Positions 1 to 8,445 of a DNA stretch of 64,000 bases are shown here, piece by piece. The stretch comes from Leptospiraceae bacterium (GTDB taxonomy: Bacteria > Spirochaetota > Leptospiria > Leptospirales > Leptospiraceae). Location of the stretch: positions 1-64,000 of the forward strand of contig JACKPC010000005.1 in NCBI GenBank assembly GCA_024233835.1, given 5' to 3'. The notes beneath the pieces are model-generated. The model saw only the letters and a list, made by a program, of their open reading frames with translations, did not search any database and was not told the origin of the DNA. The number at the start of each line of letters is the position of its first letter. Positions within the stretch are counted from its first letter, which is position 1. Both the position numbers and the translations under genes were made by a program.

Positions 1-355
1 ACACCTGTCAAGAGAAAATATATGCCCAACAACCCGGCCTATCCCCGACCCTGAAGTACCGGTCTAAATTCATAAAAAGCTCCTATCTTCGACTTTATAA
101 GCTTTTATCTTCGACTTTTCCTCACCCGCTTACTGTCCTTCGACTCATTTCATTCGCTCAGGAGCCGCAAGCGAAGCGTATCGAAGTCCCGAAGCCCGGC
201 TTGGGGAAGAGAAAAGTGGATATTTTCCCTACTTTTTGCGATTTTTCTTATATTTTGGTTTCCTGTTATAGATTTATCGCTTGCTCTTTTGGTTTGAATC
301 AGTTTTGCTTTTCCAAGCCGGAGGATTAACCCTCCGGTTTAAGAAAGGAGAAAAC
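1..355. other. Intergenic stretch with dispersed-repeat-like DNA
   Basis: No convincing gene is visible. A 13-base direct repeat, TATCTTCGACTTT, occurs twice within about 35 bases (near 87 and 106). From about 137 to 190 there is a CCTTCGACT...GCTCAGG...ATCGAAG arrangement. The intergenic DNA near 40190 has a similar CCTGAGCGA...GTCGA arrangement, so this may be a degenerate dispersed repeat. The last bases hold the ribosome site (AAAGGAG) of the next gene. Confidence 0.35.
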
Positions 356-1162
356 ATGGCTTTATTTGAAAATACAATTTTTTCATCTTTAAGGGGTAGT
401 ATCGATATGGTAACGTTTTACCGGCGAAACGGTAAAACTTATGTTAGACGAAAGATTATGCGAAGAAAAGCCCCTACTACTTCAGCCCAAACAAGGAATG
501 AAACAAAGTTCGGTCGTTTTCAAAAAACAGTAAAAGCTTTTAAAGATATCATTCATTTAGGTTTTTCTTATAAAGATGGAAGTAAAAGAAAAGGCAGGTT
601 TATTAGCCTGAATTTGCAGACATTAAAACAGGAAGAAACTCTTGAATATCTTGATTGTAGTTCTCTTCGCTTAAGCGAGGGAAGTCTGGAAAAACTTTCT
701 CTTGTTCGGGTTAATAGCAAAGGAAGAACCATTCATCTTTCCTGGGAAGTGGAGGAAGATGTAGCTACAGGGCAAAAAACAATTATCTGTATATTTAACC
801 AGGCTCAACATAAAGTAATTTATGCAGAAGCCCAAACGGCTTCCGGAAAGGCCGAATGTATTTTGCCGGAAGACTGGAAAAAAGAAACTTGTCATGTATA
901 TCTATTCTCTATGATAGATGATAAGCGAAGTGACTCCCAATATCTGGGTTTAGCTCCATCACCCTATCATGATTCTATACAGATAGTTTTCAGGCAAAAT
1001 ACTTATATCCAACATCCTATCCAGAAAATCGGAAGTTTTTCAATAATCACAAACGAGTCACCCACTGAGCCATATACTTTCCATAAAAAAATAATTCTTT
1101 TGTTCATTTTTATGATTTTTAATTTGACATATTTTTATAGTGTCTTACCATATAGTTTATAA
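356..1162 (+). CDS. Hypothetical protein, DUF6266-like N-terminus
   Basis: A 268-residue protein. The frame is open from 281, but the ATG at 356 has AAAGGAG six bases upstream and opens the pattern MALFENTIFSSLRGSID...VTFYRRNGKTYVRRK. That opening resembles the DUF6266 family, known mostly from Bacteroidetes. Two basic patches follow (RRKIMRRK and KDGSKRKGR). The C-terminus carries one hydrophobic stretch of about 20 residues (IILLFIFMIFNLTYFYSVL) that could anchor it in a membrane. Function is unknown. The family assignment rests on the first 60 residues only. Confidence 0.6.
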   Translation: MALFENTIFSSLRGSIDMVTFYRRNGKTYVRRKIMRRKAPTTSAQTRNETKFGRFQKTVKAFKDIIHLGFSYKDGSKRKGRFISLNLQTLKQEETLEYLDCSSLRLSEGSLEKLSLVRVNSKGRTIHLSWEVEEDVATGQKTIICIFNQAQHKVIYAEAQTASGKAECILPEDWKKETCHVYLFSMIDDKRSDSQYLGLAPSPYHDSIQIVFRQNTYIQHPIQKIGSFSIITNESPTEPYTFHKKIILLFIFMIFNLTYFYSVLPYSL

Positions 1163-1191
1163 AATCAATCATATCACTAAGGATTTGGAAA

Positions 1192-3213
1192 ATGCAAATA
1201 CGTCAAAAAAACATGATACTTATCGGTATAGTAATTCTCAGCTTCCTCTTTTCCTGTGCAAAAAAGAAAGAGGATGACTCAGGCCTGCTTTTAGGTCTTG
1301 CCTTAGCACCCACCCCCAGAACGGGAAGCACGGGAGTTGGTTCAGGAACCGGGACTGGAACGGGCACCGGAACAGGTACAGCAACCGGTACTGGAACATC
1401 TACGGGAACTGGAACTACGACAACTACTACCTATTACGTAAGCACTTCAGGCAGTGATTCAGCAGCCGGTACGGCAGCCGCTCCTCTCTTAACTATTTCT
1501 GCTGCTTTAGCAAAGTCCGGCGTAACAAGGGTCAATGTTGCAGGAGGAACCTATAATACTACTTCAATTATAAGTCCGGGAACAGCTTCTCTGTATGGTG
1601 GTTATTCTTCTGATTTTAGCTCCAGAGACACTACTGCAAATGTAACAACTATTGAATATACAGGCTCATCTTCTGCTATTTATATTAATAATAGTGCTTC
1701 TACCTCGACTATCGATGGATTTAATATTAATTCTTCAGATACGTTTTATTTCGTTTCTGGTATATCTGTTTCCTCTGGCTCTCCTACTATAAGTAATAAT
1801 AAAATAAAAGGACAAGTCGGTATAAAAATCAACTGCTCGGGATGTAGCCCTACAATTAGCAATAATACAATAACCGGTAGACAAAATGCCTCAAATTCCA
1901 GTTCTCATGGTATTTATGTTGAGGGATTTAGTTCAAATACAAATCTTACTATTGATGGAAATTCCATCAACGGAGGGAGTGGTGATTCTGCATACGGGAT
2001 AGATTTTGAGGGATCTTCTCCATCCGGTACCATTACCCTGACAAATAATACCATTGCCAACTCCGGAACTTCAACTCCTACCAGCGCCTATGGTATTAAG
2101 ATTACTACGTCCGGATCCTCAACAGCTACTCCAAAATTTATTATCACCGGTGGATCTATAGATGCAGGTCCTGCAAGCAGTACATCTTATGGATTTTATA
2201 CTAAGTATGATTATTGGAATATGACTTTTTCGAATACAACCATTAAAGGAGGAAATACTACAGGAACCACATCTGATTCTTATGGAATTTATTTGTATTT
2301 AAATGTCTCTCTCTCCTTAAGTATTTCAGGAAGTACTATCCAGGCAGGAAATGCCGGGACGAGTAATGGAGGAGTGTCTTCGGGTATTTTCTGGTCATCA
2401 ACTTATACATCTAACACCTTAAGTGTAACAGGGAGTACCATCAGTGCAGGTGGACAGGGGTATGATACTCAAGCCTTATCTCTTGCTATGACTAACTCCA
2501 ATTCTACTACAACTATTACGGGTAATACCATTCATGGAAATGGAAACTCTTCTACCAACCTATCGAAAGGGATTGCTACTACTTCTACCGGAAGCACTCT
2601 CATTGCGAATAATTTGATTTACGGAGGAAATGGAAACGATGCCCAGGGAGTGAATCCCGCTTCTGCCAGTGTTGTAACTGCCAAAATTTACAATAATACG
2701 ATTATTGCTGGAACAAGAACAGCTCAAACCTATGCAACTGCTATTGTTGCCTCTGGCTCTTCTACTCCAGATATACAGAACAATATCCTGTATGTTTCTA
2801 CCGGCACCAACAAATATTGTATTGGAGAACTTGCCACTACAGCTGATCCGAGTGTTATTAAAAACAATAACTTCTATGGATGCTCTACCGCTTTTCTTTA
2901 TGATGAGGCAAGCACCAACAAAACCGATATCACAACCATGGAAGCTGTAGATTCAACAAACTACAAAGGCAATGTTAATTTAGATCCAACTTTTGTTGAT
3001 CTGGATGGTTCTGATAATGATATAAGTACAATAAGCGATAACAACTTAAAGCTACAGTCAGGAACAGGGGTAAATGTTCGTCAGGGTGGATTGGATTTAT
3101 CTTCCACTTTTACAACAGACTTTTCCGGAACAACCAGAACTACCACTACCGGAGGTTCTCCTACAAATACGGGTGCTGCGGGTTGGTCTATGGGAGCTTA
3201 CGAACAAGACTGA
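1192..3213 (+). CDS. Surface lipoprotein with right-handed beta-helix domain
   Basis: A 673-residue predicted lipoprotein. The signal peptide ends in the lipobox-like LFSC (Cys22), followed by KKKEDD and SGLLLGLA. A low-complexity Gly/Thr linker (about residues 45-80) leads into a long Ser/Thr/Asn-rich domain with recurring patterns such as SNNTITG, IDGNSINGG and LTNNTIANS, typical of parallel beta-helix (PbH1, DUF1565-like) folds. The ATG at 1192 has AAGGA upstream. An intrinsic terminator follows. It shares its N-terminal layout with the protease gene that follows. It is probably exposed on the cell surface; binding partner or enzyme activity is unknown. Confidence 0.8.
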   Translation: MQIRQKNMILIGIVILSFLFSCAKKKEDDSGLLLGLALAPTPRTGSTGVGSGTGTGTGTGTGTATGTGTSTGTGTTTTTTYYVSTSGSDSAAGTAAAPLLTISAALAKSGVTRVNVAGGTYNTTSIISPGTASLYGGYSSDFSSRDTTANVTTIEYTGSSSAIYINNSASTSTIDGFNINSSDTFYFVSGISVSSGSPTISNNKIKGQVGIKINCSGCSPTISNNTITGRQNASNSSSHGIYVEGFSSNTNLTIDGNSINGGSGDSAYGIDFEGSSPSGTITLTNNTIANSGTSTPTSAYGIKITTSGSSTATPKFIITGGSIDAGPASSTSYGFYTKYDYWNMTFSNTTIKGGNTTGTTSDSYGIYLYLNVSLSLSISGSTIQAGNAGTSNGGVSSGIFWSSTYTSNTLSVTGSTISAGGQGYDTQALSLAMTNSNSTTTITGNTIHGNGNSSTNLSKGIATTSTGSTLIANNLIYGGNGNDAQGVNPASASVVTAKIYNNTIIAGTRTAQTYATAIVASGSSTPDIQNNILYVSTGTNKYCIGELATTADPSVIKNNNFYGCSTAFLYDEASTNKTDITTMEAVDSTNYKGNVNLDPTFVDLDGSDNDISTISDNNLKLQSGTGVNVRQGGLDLSSTFTTDFSGTTRTTTTGGSPTNTGAAGWSMGAYEQD

Positions 3214-3227
3214 TTTACCAATAGACA

Positions 3228-3269
3228 ATTAGCCACTGCTTTCGCAATGGCTAATTCGGCAATTTTTTG
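3228..3269 (+). terminator. Intrinsic terminator after beta-helix lipoprotein gene
   Basis: Arms ATTAGCCA (3228-3235) and TGGCTAAT (3248-3255) pair, with a further TGC/GCA pairing around a TTTC loop after one mismatch. Six T's follow at 3263-3268. It separates the two lipoprotein genes into different transcripts. Confidence 0.7.
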
Positions 3270-3303
3270 TATTTCCAGCGAAATTTAATAGAAGGGTAAT
3301 TAT

Positions 3304-5658
3304 GTGAAAAGTTTAGTTGTAATGGTTATAATAGGATTCTTCCTCTCCTGTGCTGAAAAGAAAAAAGATGACTCAGGCCTGCTTTTAGGCCTTGCAGTTT
3401 CCAATTCTTCAACTGTTGGAAATACAGGTACCGGAACAGGAACATCTACCGGAACAGGAACATCTACAGGAACAGGAACATCTACAGGAACGGGGACTGG
3501 TAGCAGTGTAAATTCTTTGATTACGGGAAAAGTAAGCGAATATTCCTGGTCTATCGGAACTACAACATATACGGAAATTTCCGGTACTGAAATTCTCATA
3601 GATTCAGATTTAAGTACAGAGATTATAGATCTTCCCTTTACCTTTCGTTATGATGATAGCGATATTATAAAAATCAAAATTCATCCGGATGGAAATGTAG
3701 CACTAAATACCTCTTCTTCCTATAACTCTCCCACCAGTTTAAATTCCATCTATAGCAGCAAAGTAAATATCCTTGCGGCCTGGCTTTATGATCTAAAAGA
3801 TGATTCATCGGGCTCGATTCAGTATACGACTATAGGTTCCGGAGATGATAGGGTCTTTGTTCTACAATGGAAAGAAGTGAGATATTACTATACGACAAGC
3901 GGAACTTCAAGGTATAACTTCCAAATACGGCTCTACGAAAAAACAGGAAAAATAGAGTTTATCTATGGAACTAGCTCTCCGACTCCCACAAGTTCAGCCG
4001 GCATCTCCGGTGGCACAGGAACTTTAGGAATCACCGGCAAAGCAGGAGATTTTATAGAAGGAAAAACCGGCTCTACAAATACAGGGGTAGTCAACTACAG
4101 ACACGCTGACTTTCCGGCAAAAGGAACTATCTACACATTTACTCCCAAAGGTTCAGAAACATCAACCACCGCATTTGATCCCCTATTCCAATACCAATGG
4201 CATATACTTAATTACGGTCAATTAAATGGAACTTCGGGAATAGATGCCAATATAAGTCCTGTCTGGAGTAATGGAAACAAGGGGGAAGGCGTAAGGCTTG
4301 TAGTTGTAGACAGCGGTATGGACATTCATCACGAAGATTTAAAAGATAACGTGGTCTCCGGTGACAGTTACAATTATCTTACTTCCGGCACCGACCCGAG
4401 TGCTTCCGATGCTAACCATGGAACAGCTATAGGCGGCATCATAGCAGCCAGAGATTTAAACGGAATCGGAACACGAGGAGTTTCTCCCCGTTCTTCTATT
4501 TTTGCTTACAATCTTCTCCAAAATCCTACCTCTACGAATGTGGGGGATGCTATGACAAGAGGAAGCTTTGATATTTCAAATAATAGCTGGGGAGCACCGG
4601 ATGATAGAGGCCTTTTCAATGATAGCTTCGCAGACTCTGTATGGAAAACAGCCATTCAATCAGGCTTGAGTAATCAAAGAAATGGTAAAGGTGCTATTTA
4701 TGTCTGGGCTATCGGTAATGGAGGAAGCACGGTTGATAATGGAAATTATGACGGACAGGGAAATTACTACGGGGTTCTACCGGTGGGTGCTGTAGGAGAT
4801 GATGGGAAAAAAGCATCCTACTCCGAAAACGGAGCCAATCTTTTAGTAGTAGCTCCTTCCCAGGGAAGTTCCAAAGTAGCCATTACAACCCTGGATAACT
4901 CTTCAACAAATGGTTATAATACCTCGACTACATCCACTTCCTTAAATTACTCGAATCTAAACTATACCAATACATTCAATGGAACCTCCGCAGCCGCTCC
5001 CGTTGTAGCCGGGGTAGTTGCTCTTATGTTAAAAGAAAACCCAAATTTAAGCTGGAGAGATGTAAAACTTATACTGGCTGAAACAGCAAAGCAAATCGAT
5101 ACCTCGGATAGCGGCTGGAATACAGGTGCTACAAAAATAATTTCAGGAAATTATAAATTCAATCACAAATATGGTTTTGGTTTGGTTGATGCCGCAGCCG
5201 CTGTGACGATGTCTAAAACCTGGACCAGTGTCGGCGGTTCAGCAGGTCTTCTGATTTCCAACCTATTCACTGCAAGTCCCGGTTCCGCCATTCCGGATAA
5301 TAATACAAGTGGAATATCTAATACGATTACTGTCAGTACCGGTGCCGGTGTTGGAATGGGTAAGATAGAATTTGTGGAGATAAATCTGAGTTCAAATCAT
5401 GTCTATGTAGGTGATTTAGAAATTCGCTTAACGTCACCTTCCGGACAGATTTCCATTCTTGCAGAAAAACACGTCTGTCTTGATTCAAGCCTGAATCAGG
5501 TAGACTGCTCTACGTTTCCATCAAATACCTGGAGATTTGGCTCTATTGTCCATTTAGGTGAAACTCCAACCGGAAATTGGACTCTCACAATTAAAGACCT
5601 GGCTTCAGGAGATACGGGAACTTTCACTTCCTGGAGCCTAAAATTTTACGGAAGATAA
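3304..5658 (+). CDS. Subtilisin/kexin-like serine protease lipoprotein (S8 + P domain)
   Basis: A 784-residue predicted lipoprotein (lipobox FFLSC, then EKKKDDSGLLLGLA) with a Gly-Thr-Ser repeat linker at about residues 40-65. The subtilase catalytic triad reads as Asp336 (VVVDSGMD), His372 (NHGTAIGG) and Ser562 (GTSAAAP), with the oxyanion Asn472 (AIGNGG). The last ~130 residues match a kexin-type P domain (VGDLEIRLTSPSG ... GNWTLTIKDLASGDTGT). The region between linker and protease has no recognisable I9 propeptide; a candidate is encoded by the next gene. The start is GTG: the overlapping ATG at 3302 runs straight into TGA, and AGAAGGG lies upstream. Confidence 0.9.
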   Translation: MKSLVVMVIIGFFLSCAEKKKDDSGLLLGLAVSNSSTVGNTGTGTGTSTGTGTSTGTGTSTGTGTGSSVNSLITGKVSEYSWSIGTTTYTEISGTEILIDSDLSTEIIDLPFTFRYDDSDIIKIKIHPDGNVALNTSSSYNSPTSLNSIYSSKVNILAAWLYDLKDDSSGSIQYTTIGSGDDRVFVLQWKEVRYYYTTSGTSRYNFQIRLYEKTGKIEFIYGTSSPTPTSSAGISGGTGTLGITGKAGDFIEGKTGSTNTGVVNYRHADFPAKGTIYTFTPKGSETSTTAFDPLFQYQWHILNYGQLNGTSGIDANISPVWSNGNKGEGVRLVVVDSGMDIHHEDLKDNVVSGDSYNYLTSGTDPSASDANHGTAIGGIIAARDLNGIGTRGVSPRSSIFAYNLLQNPTSTNVGDAMTRGSFDISNNSWGAPDDRGLFNDSFADSVWKTAIQSGLSNQRNGKGAIYVWAIGNGGSTVDNGNYDGQGNYYGVLPVGAVGDDGKKASYSENGANLLVVAPSQGSSKVAITTLDNSSTNGYNTSTTSTSLNYSNLNYTNTFNGTSAAAPVVAGVVALMLKENPNLSWRDVKLILAETAKQIDTSDSGWNTGATKIISGNYKFNHKYGFGLVDAAAAVTMSKTWTSVGGSAGLLISNLFTASPGSAIPDNNTSGISNTITVSTGAGVGMGKIEFVEINLSSNHVYVGDLEIRLTSPSGQISILAEKHVCLDSSLNQVDCSTFPSNTWRFGSIVHLGETPTGNWTLTIKDLASGDTGTFTSWSLKFYGR
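3433..3486 (+). repeat. Three tandem 18-bp repeats in protease linker
   Basis: The 18-base unit GGAACAGGAACATCTACN occurs three times back to back (3433, 3451, 3469), differing only at the last base. It encodes GTGTST in frame, so changes in copy number would alter linker length without a frameshift. Confidence 0.85.
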
Positions 5659-5671
5659 GAGGATGCAAACA

Positions 5672-6220
5672 ATGCTACGAATTATTATACTATTCACACT
5701 TTTTTTTCAGACCATCTATGCAGAAGAAAAAAGCTATATTCGAAAAGATACATCGAATTTAGAAGCTTATACCTATCATGATGGAAAGACTCTCAGAATT
5801 ATCTGGCACCTTCCTGATTATATAGCGGAAGTAGATTCAGGAATGAACTCAGCTAACCTGCGTTCAAGTCATTCAACTACCGGAAGGATAAAAATAAAAA
5901 AGTTAAATAAAGAGGAAGTAAACCTGAGCAGGGAAAACTCAGATGCTTACCTTCCCGTTTTCTCCAGTCAAAATTCCGGGGATGGAATGAAACTGGTTCC
6001 TACCGGGAAAGTAATCGTTTTCTTAAAACAGGGTGTAGATGGCTATCAATGGGCTGCGAAAAAAGGCTTTATCCTGGAGAATAAACTTGCATTTGGTAAT
6101 ATTTATATCCTGAATACTCCCAAAAAGCAAAATGCTCTATTATTCGCAAACAGCCTGTTCTCCTATCCCGAAGTAGAATCAGCTCAGCCGGACTTCTGGA
6201 AAGAAGCTCAGGCAAAATAA
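5672..6220 (+). CDS. Secreted stand-alone subtilase-propeptide-like protein
   Basis: Starts just after the protease stop codon and is surely co-transcribed. The ATG at 5663 sits directly on the AAGAGG ribosome site, so the ATG at 5672 (nine bases downstream of it) is the better start, giving 182 residues. A signal peptide ends near IYA-EEK. The last ~75 residues follow the layout of subtilase N-terminal propeptides: GKVIVFLKQGVDGYQWAAK, then FGNIYILNTP, then a helix and PEVESAQPDFW, close to the usual GVxxAxPN ending. I infer that it folds or inhibits the protease in trans. The middle (residues 25-105) is unrecognised. Confidence 0.7.
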   Translation: MLRIIILFTLFFQTIYAEEKSYIRKDTSNLEAYTYHDGKTLRIIWHLPDYIAEVDSGMNSANLRSSHSTTGRIKIKKLNKEEVNLSRENSDAYLPVFSSQNSGDGMKLVPTGKVIVFLKQGVDGYQWAAKKGFILENKLAFGNIYILNTPKKQNALLFANSLFSYPEVESAQPDFWKEAQAK

Positions 6221-6238
6221 TAAAAATTCGCATAGAAG

Positions 6239-6309
6239 GGGCAGGTAAATTTTCTTGGTTTTGTAAATAAATTATTCTATATTTTTTAATTTACAAATTT
6301 TACCTACCC
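6239..6309. other. Long imperfect hairpin after protease operon
   Basis: GGGCAGGTAAATTTT at the left pairs with AAATTTTACCTACCC at the right, and GTAAAT/ATTTAC pairs further in, around an AT-rich centre. There is no T-run after it on the + strand, so it is not a canonical intrinsic terminator. It could still end or stabilise the protease-propeptide transcript. Confidence 0.4.
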
Positions 6310-6318
6310 GGTAATCTT

Positions 6319-6348
6319 TTGACAAATTACGGGAATGTTCAGTTTAAT
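6319..6348 (+). promoter_or_regulatory. Candidate sigma-70 promoter of cold-shock gene
   Basis: TTGACA (6319-6324), an 18-base spacer, then TTTAAT (6343-6348). Transcription from here would give a leader of about 100 bases before the cold-shock gene. Long leaders are usual for cold-shock genes, where they act in cold-dependent translation. No experimental support. Confidence 0.45.
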
Positions 6349-6458
6349 CCCGGGAGAACAAAGAAATAGCGAAATCCATCCTTTTTCAGTAGTTTCGTCC
6401 CAAAGCCCTCAAGCTTGATTAAATTTAATATTTCCTCATTTTCAATAGGAGTTTAAAG

Positions 6459-6662
6459 TTGGAACAGGGAACTGTTAAATGGTTTAATAAAACGAAAGGT
6501 TATGGCTTCATTTCCATGGATAGCGGAAATGATATTTTTGTACATTACTCTGAAATTGAAAGGGATGGCTTCAAAGAGCTAAGAGATGGAGAAAGAGTAG
6601 AATTCGAAATCGTTCAGGGGAAAAAGGGACCCTCAGCTGCTAAAGTCAGATCCATAGGTTAA
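6459..6662 (+). CDS. Cold-shock domain protein (CspA family)
   Basis: A 67-residue single cold-shock domain, full length for the family. It binds single-stranded nucleic acid as an RNA chaperone. The RNP1 motif (KGYGFI) and RNP2-like motif (DIFVHYS) are intact. Translation starts at TTG: AGGAG lies seven bases upstream and no ATG gives the correct N-terminus (MEQGTVKWFN). A perfect 13-bp hairpin follows the stop codon. Confidence 0.95.
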   Translation: MEQGTVKWFNKTKGYGFISMDSGNDIFVHYSEIERDGFKELRDGERVEFEIVQGKKGPSAAKVRSIG

Positions 6663-6670
6663 TTCTTGAT

Positions 6671-6712
6671 TTTTCCCGTGCATCTTCAGAAATTGAATCA
6701 TGCACGGGAAAA
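6671..6712. terminator. Perfect 13-bp stem-loop between csp and M61 genes
   Basis: TTTTCCCGTGCAT (6671-6683) and ATGCACGGGAAAA (6700-6712) are exact inverted repeats around a 16-base loop. It lies nine bases after the cold-shock stop codon. No T-run follows on either strand, so it is an atypical terminator. The ATG of the next gene is the first codon of the right arm. Confidence 0.5.
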
Positions 6713-8445
6713 CCAGAAAAAGCAAATCCAATCCCCTCTTACACTACATTGTAAAATGTCCAAATCCGGCCTCTCACCTTTTTGAAATTACCTTAAAAGT
6801 TACAGAAGAAAGAGATTTTTTTATATTCCAACTTCCCAACTGGACACCCGGTTCTTATACCCTCCGAGATTATAGCAGCCATATCCACAGACTGAAAGCC
6901 ATTATAGATAATGATGAAATTCCCCTCGAGCACCTTTCCCTCGATAGCTTTCGCGTATATTCCAATCATAAACCTTTTCAAATTGAATATACTGTTTATG
7001 CTTTTGAGTTTTCTGTCCGTACTAATTATCTCAGTTCGGAGTATGGCTTTATCAATCCCTGTGGTTTTTTCTTTTATCCGCATAATGAATTAAACAGGAA
7101 AGTTAAAATCGAGTTCCATACGGAGAAAATTTTTCCGGCTGTCTATAGCGGATTAAAAAAAGAGAAAAATTTCAGTTTTATCGCCAATACTTTTGATGAA
7201 TTGTATGATTCTCCCTTTCAACTCAGTCATAAAAAACCATCTTCTTTTATAGCCGGTGCCTGCAAACATCAGCTACTCATTGAAGGTGAAATTCCGGATT
7301 CTAAGAAAAAGGAAGTATTACAGGATCTTAAAATAATTTGTGAATATGAAACAGAGTTAATGGGAGAAAATCCCAATAAAGAGTATTTATTTATATTACA
7401 CCTACGTCCGGATGCTTATGGAGGTTTAGAACATTCTAATAGTAGTGTTAATGCTTATAGTCCTTATAAACTTTTCAAAAAAGAGGATTACAATCGACTA
7501 CTCGGCCTACTTGCTCATGAATATTTTCACCTCTGGAATATAAAACGGATCCGTCCGATTGAGCTCGGTCCTTTTGATTATCAATCTCCAAATCTAACTG
7601 AAAATCTCTGGATAGCAGAAGGAATTACCAGTTTCTTTGATAACTTTATTATAATGAAATGTGGTTTTTTAAGCCCGGAAGATTACCTGAAAGAAATATA
7701 CTCCGATATCGAGAGGCTGGAAAATTCGGGGGAAGATTGGATGAGTCTTAGCGAATCTTCCTTCACTGCCTGGAATAAGTTTTATAAGCAACAGGCAAAC
7801 TCTCATAATACAGGGATTTCTTATTACGTGAAAGGAGCTATACTTTCACTCTGCATGGATATACGAATTCGTAAAGAAAGTCGCTCTCAAATTGATTTAA
7901 GTACAGTCATGAAAGCTATTTATAAAGAGTATTATTTAAAATATAATAGAGGTTTTACGCGAGATGAATTTTTTAAAACCGCCCGTTCTGTCACCGGAAT
8001 CAATTTACAAAGAGAATTTGAAAATTATATTACAAAAAAGATACCTATCCCTGTCTATAATTATCTGGAATATATTGGAGTAGGAATAAAAGAAGAAGAC
8101 AAGAAACTGGATCTCTCTTTTACTTTGCAGGATGAAAAAGAAAAACTCCTCATTCAAAAAACCTTTTTAAAGAAACTTGATAAAGCTGATCTATATGCAG
8201 GAGATGAACTTTTAGCCATTAATGGATACAGGCTACGTTCCGCTTCAGATCTTGATAAAATAAAACCCATTCTGGAAGCTGAAGAACAAAAGGAACTTTA
8301 CCTACTACTCAGCCGCAACGATAAAATAAGAGAAGTTAAAATCAAAACTCAATATAAAAAGACAAAAAATCTTTGCTTACTTCAGGAGCTTTCTTTAGGA
8401 AGTAAACGATTACAGGAAGCTTTCTTCAAACAGTGGACAGGGTAA
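6700..8445 (+). CDS. M61 family metallopeptidase with PDZ domain
   Basis: A 581-residue protein matching the M61 (glycyl aminopeptidase) family. It has an N-terminal beta domain (LHYIVKCPNPASHLFEI), then the zinc site HEYFH (residues 273-277) with the downstream Glu ligand in LWIAEG (E307), and a C-terminal PDZ domain (YIGVGI ... LLAINGYRL). No signal peptide is visible. The only ATG is inside the right arm of a strong hairpin, and family similarity begins about residue 13, so the start is uncertain. The last 20 bases overlap the convergent diguanylate cyclase gene. Confidence 0.9.
   Translation: MHGKTRKSKSNPLLHYIVKCPNPASHLFEITLKVTEERDFFIFQLPNWTPGSYTLRDYSSHIHRLKAIIDNDEIPLEHLSLDSFRVYSNHKPFQIEYTVYAFEFSVRTNYLSSEYGFINPCGFFFYPHNELNRKVKIEFHTEKIFPAVYSGLKKEKNFSFIANTFDELYDSPFQLSHKKPSSFIAGACKHQLLIEGEIPDSKKKEVLQDLKIICEYETELMGENPNKEYLFILHLRPDAYGGLEHSNSSVNAYSPYKLFKKEDYNRLLGLLAHEYFHLWNIKRIRPIELGPFDYQSPNLTENLWIAEGITSFFDNFIIMKCGFLSPEDYLKEIYSDIERLENSGEDWMSLSESSFTAWNKFYKQQANSHNTGISYYVKGAILSLCMDIRIRKESRSQIDLSTVMKAIYKEYYLKYNRGFTRDEFFKTARSVTGINLQREFENYITKKIPIPVYNYLEYIGVGIKEEDKKLDLSFTLQDEKEKLLIQKTFLKKLDKADLYAGDELLAINGYRLRSASDLDKIKPILEAEEQKELYLLLSRNDKIREVKIKTQYKKTKNLCLLQELSLGSKRLQEAFFKQWTG

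Noticed and set aside
1345..1425. Gly/Thr repeat in the first lipoprotein as a variable-number tandem repeat
   Set aside because: The units are degenerate at the DNA level and do not form exact tandem copies, unlike those at 3433-3486.
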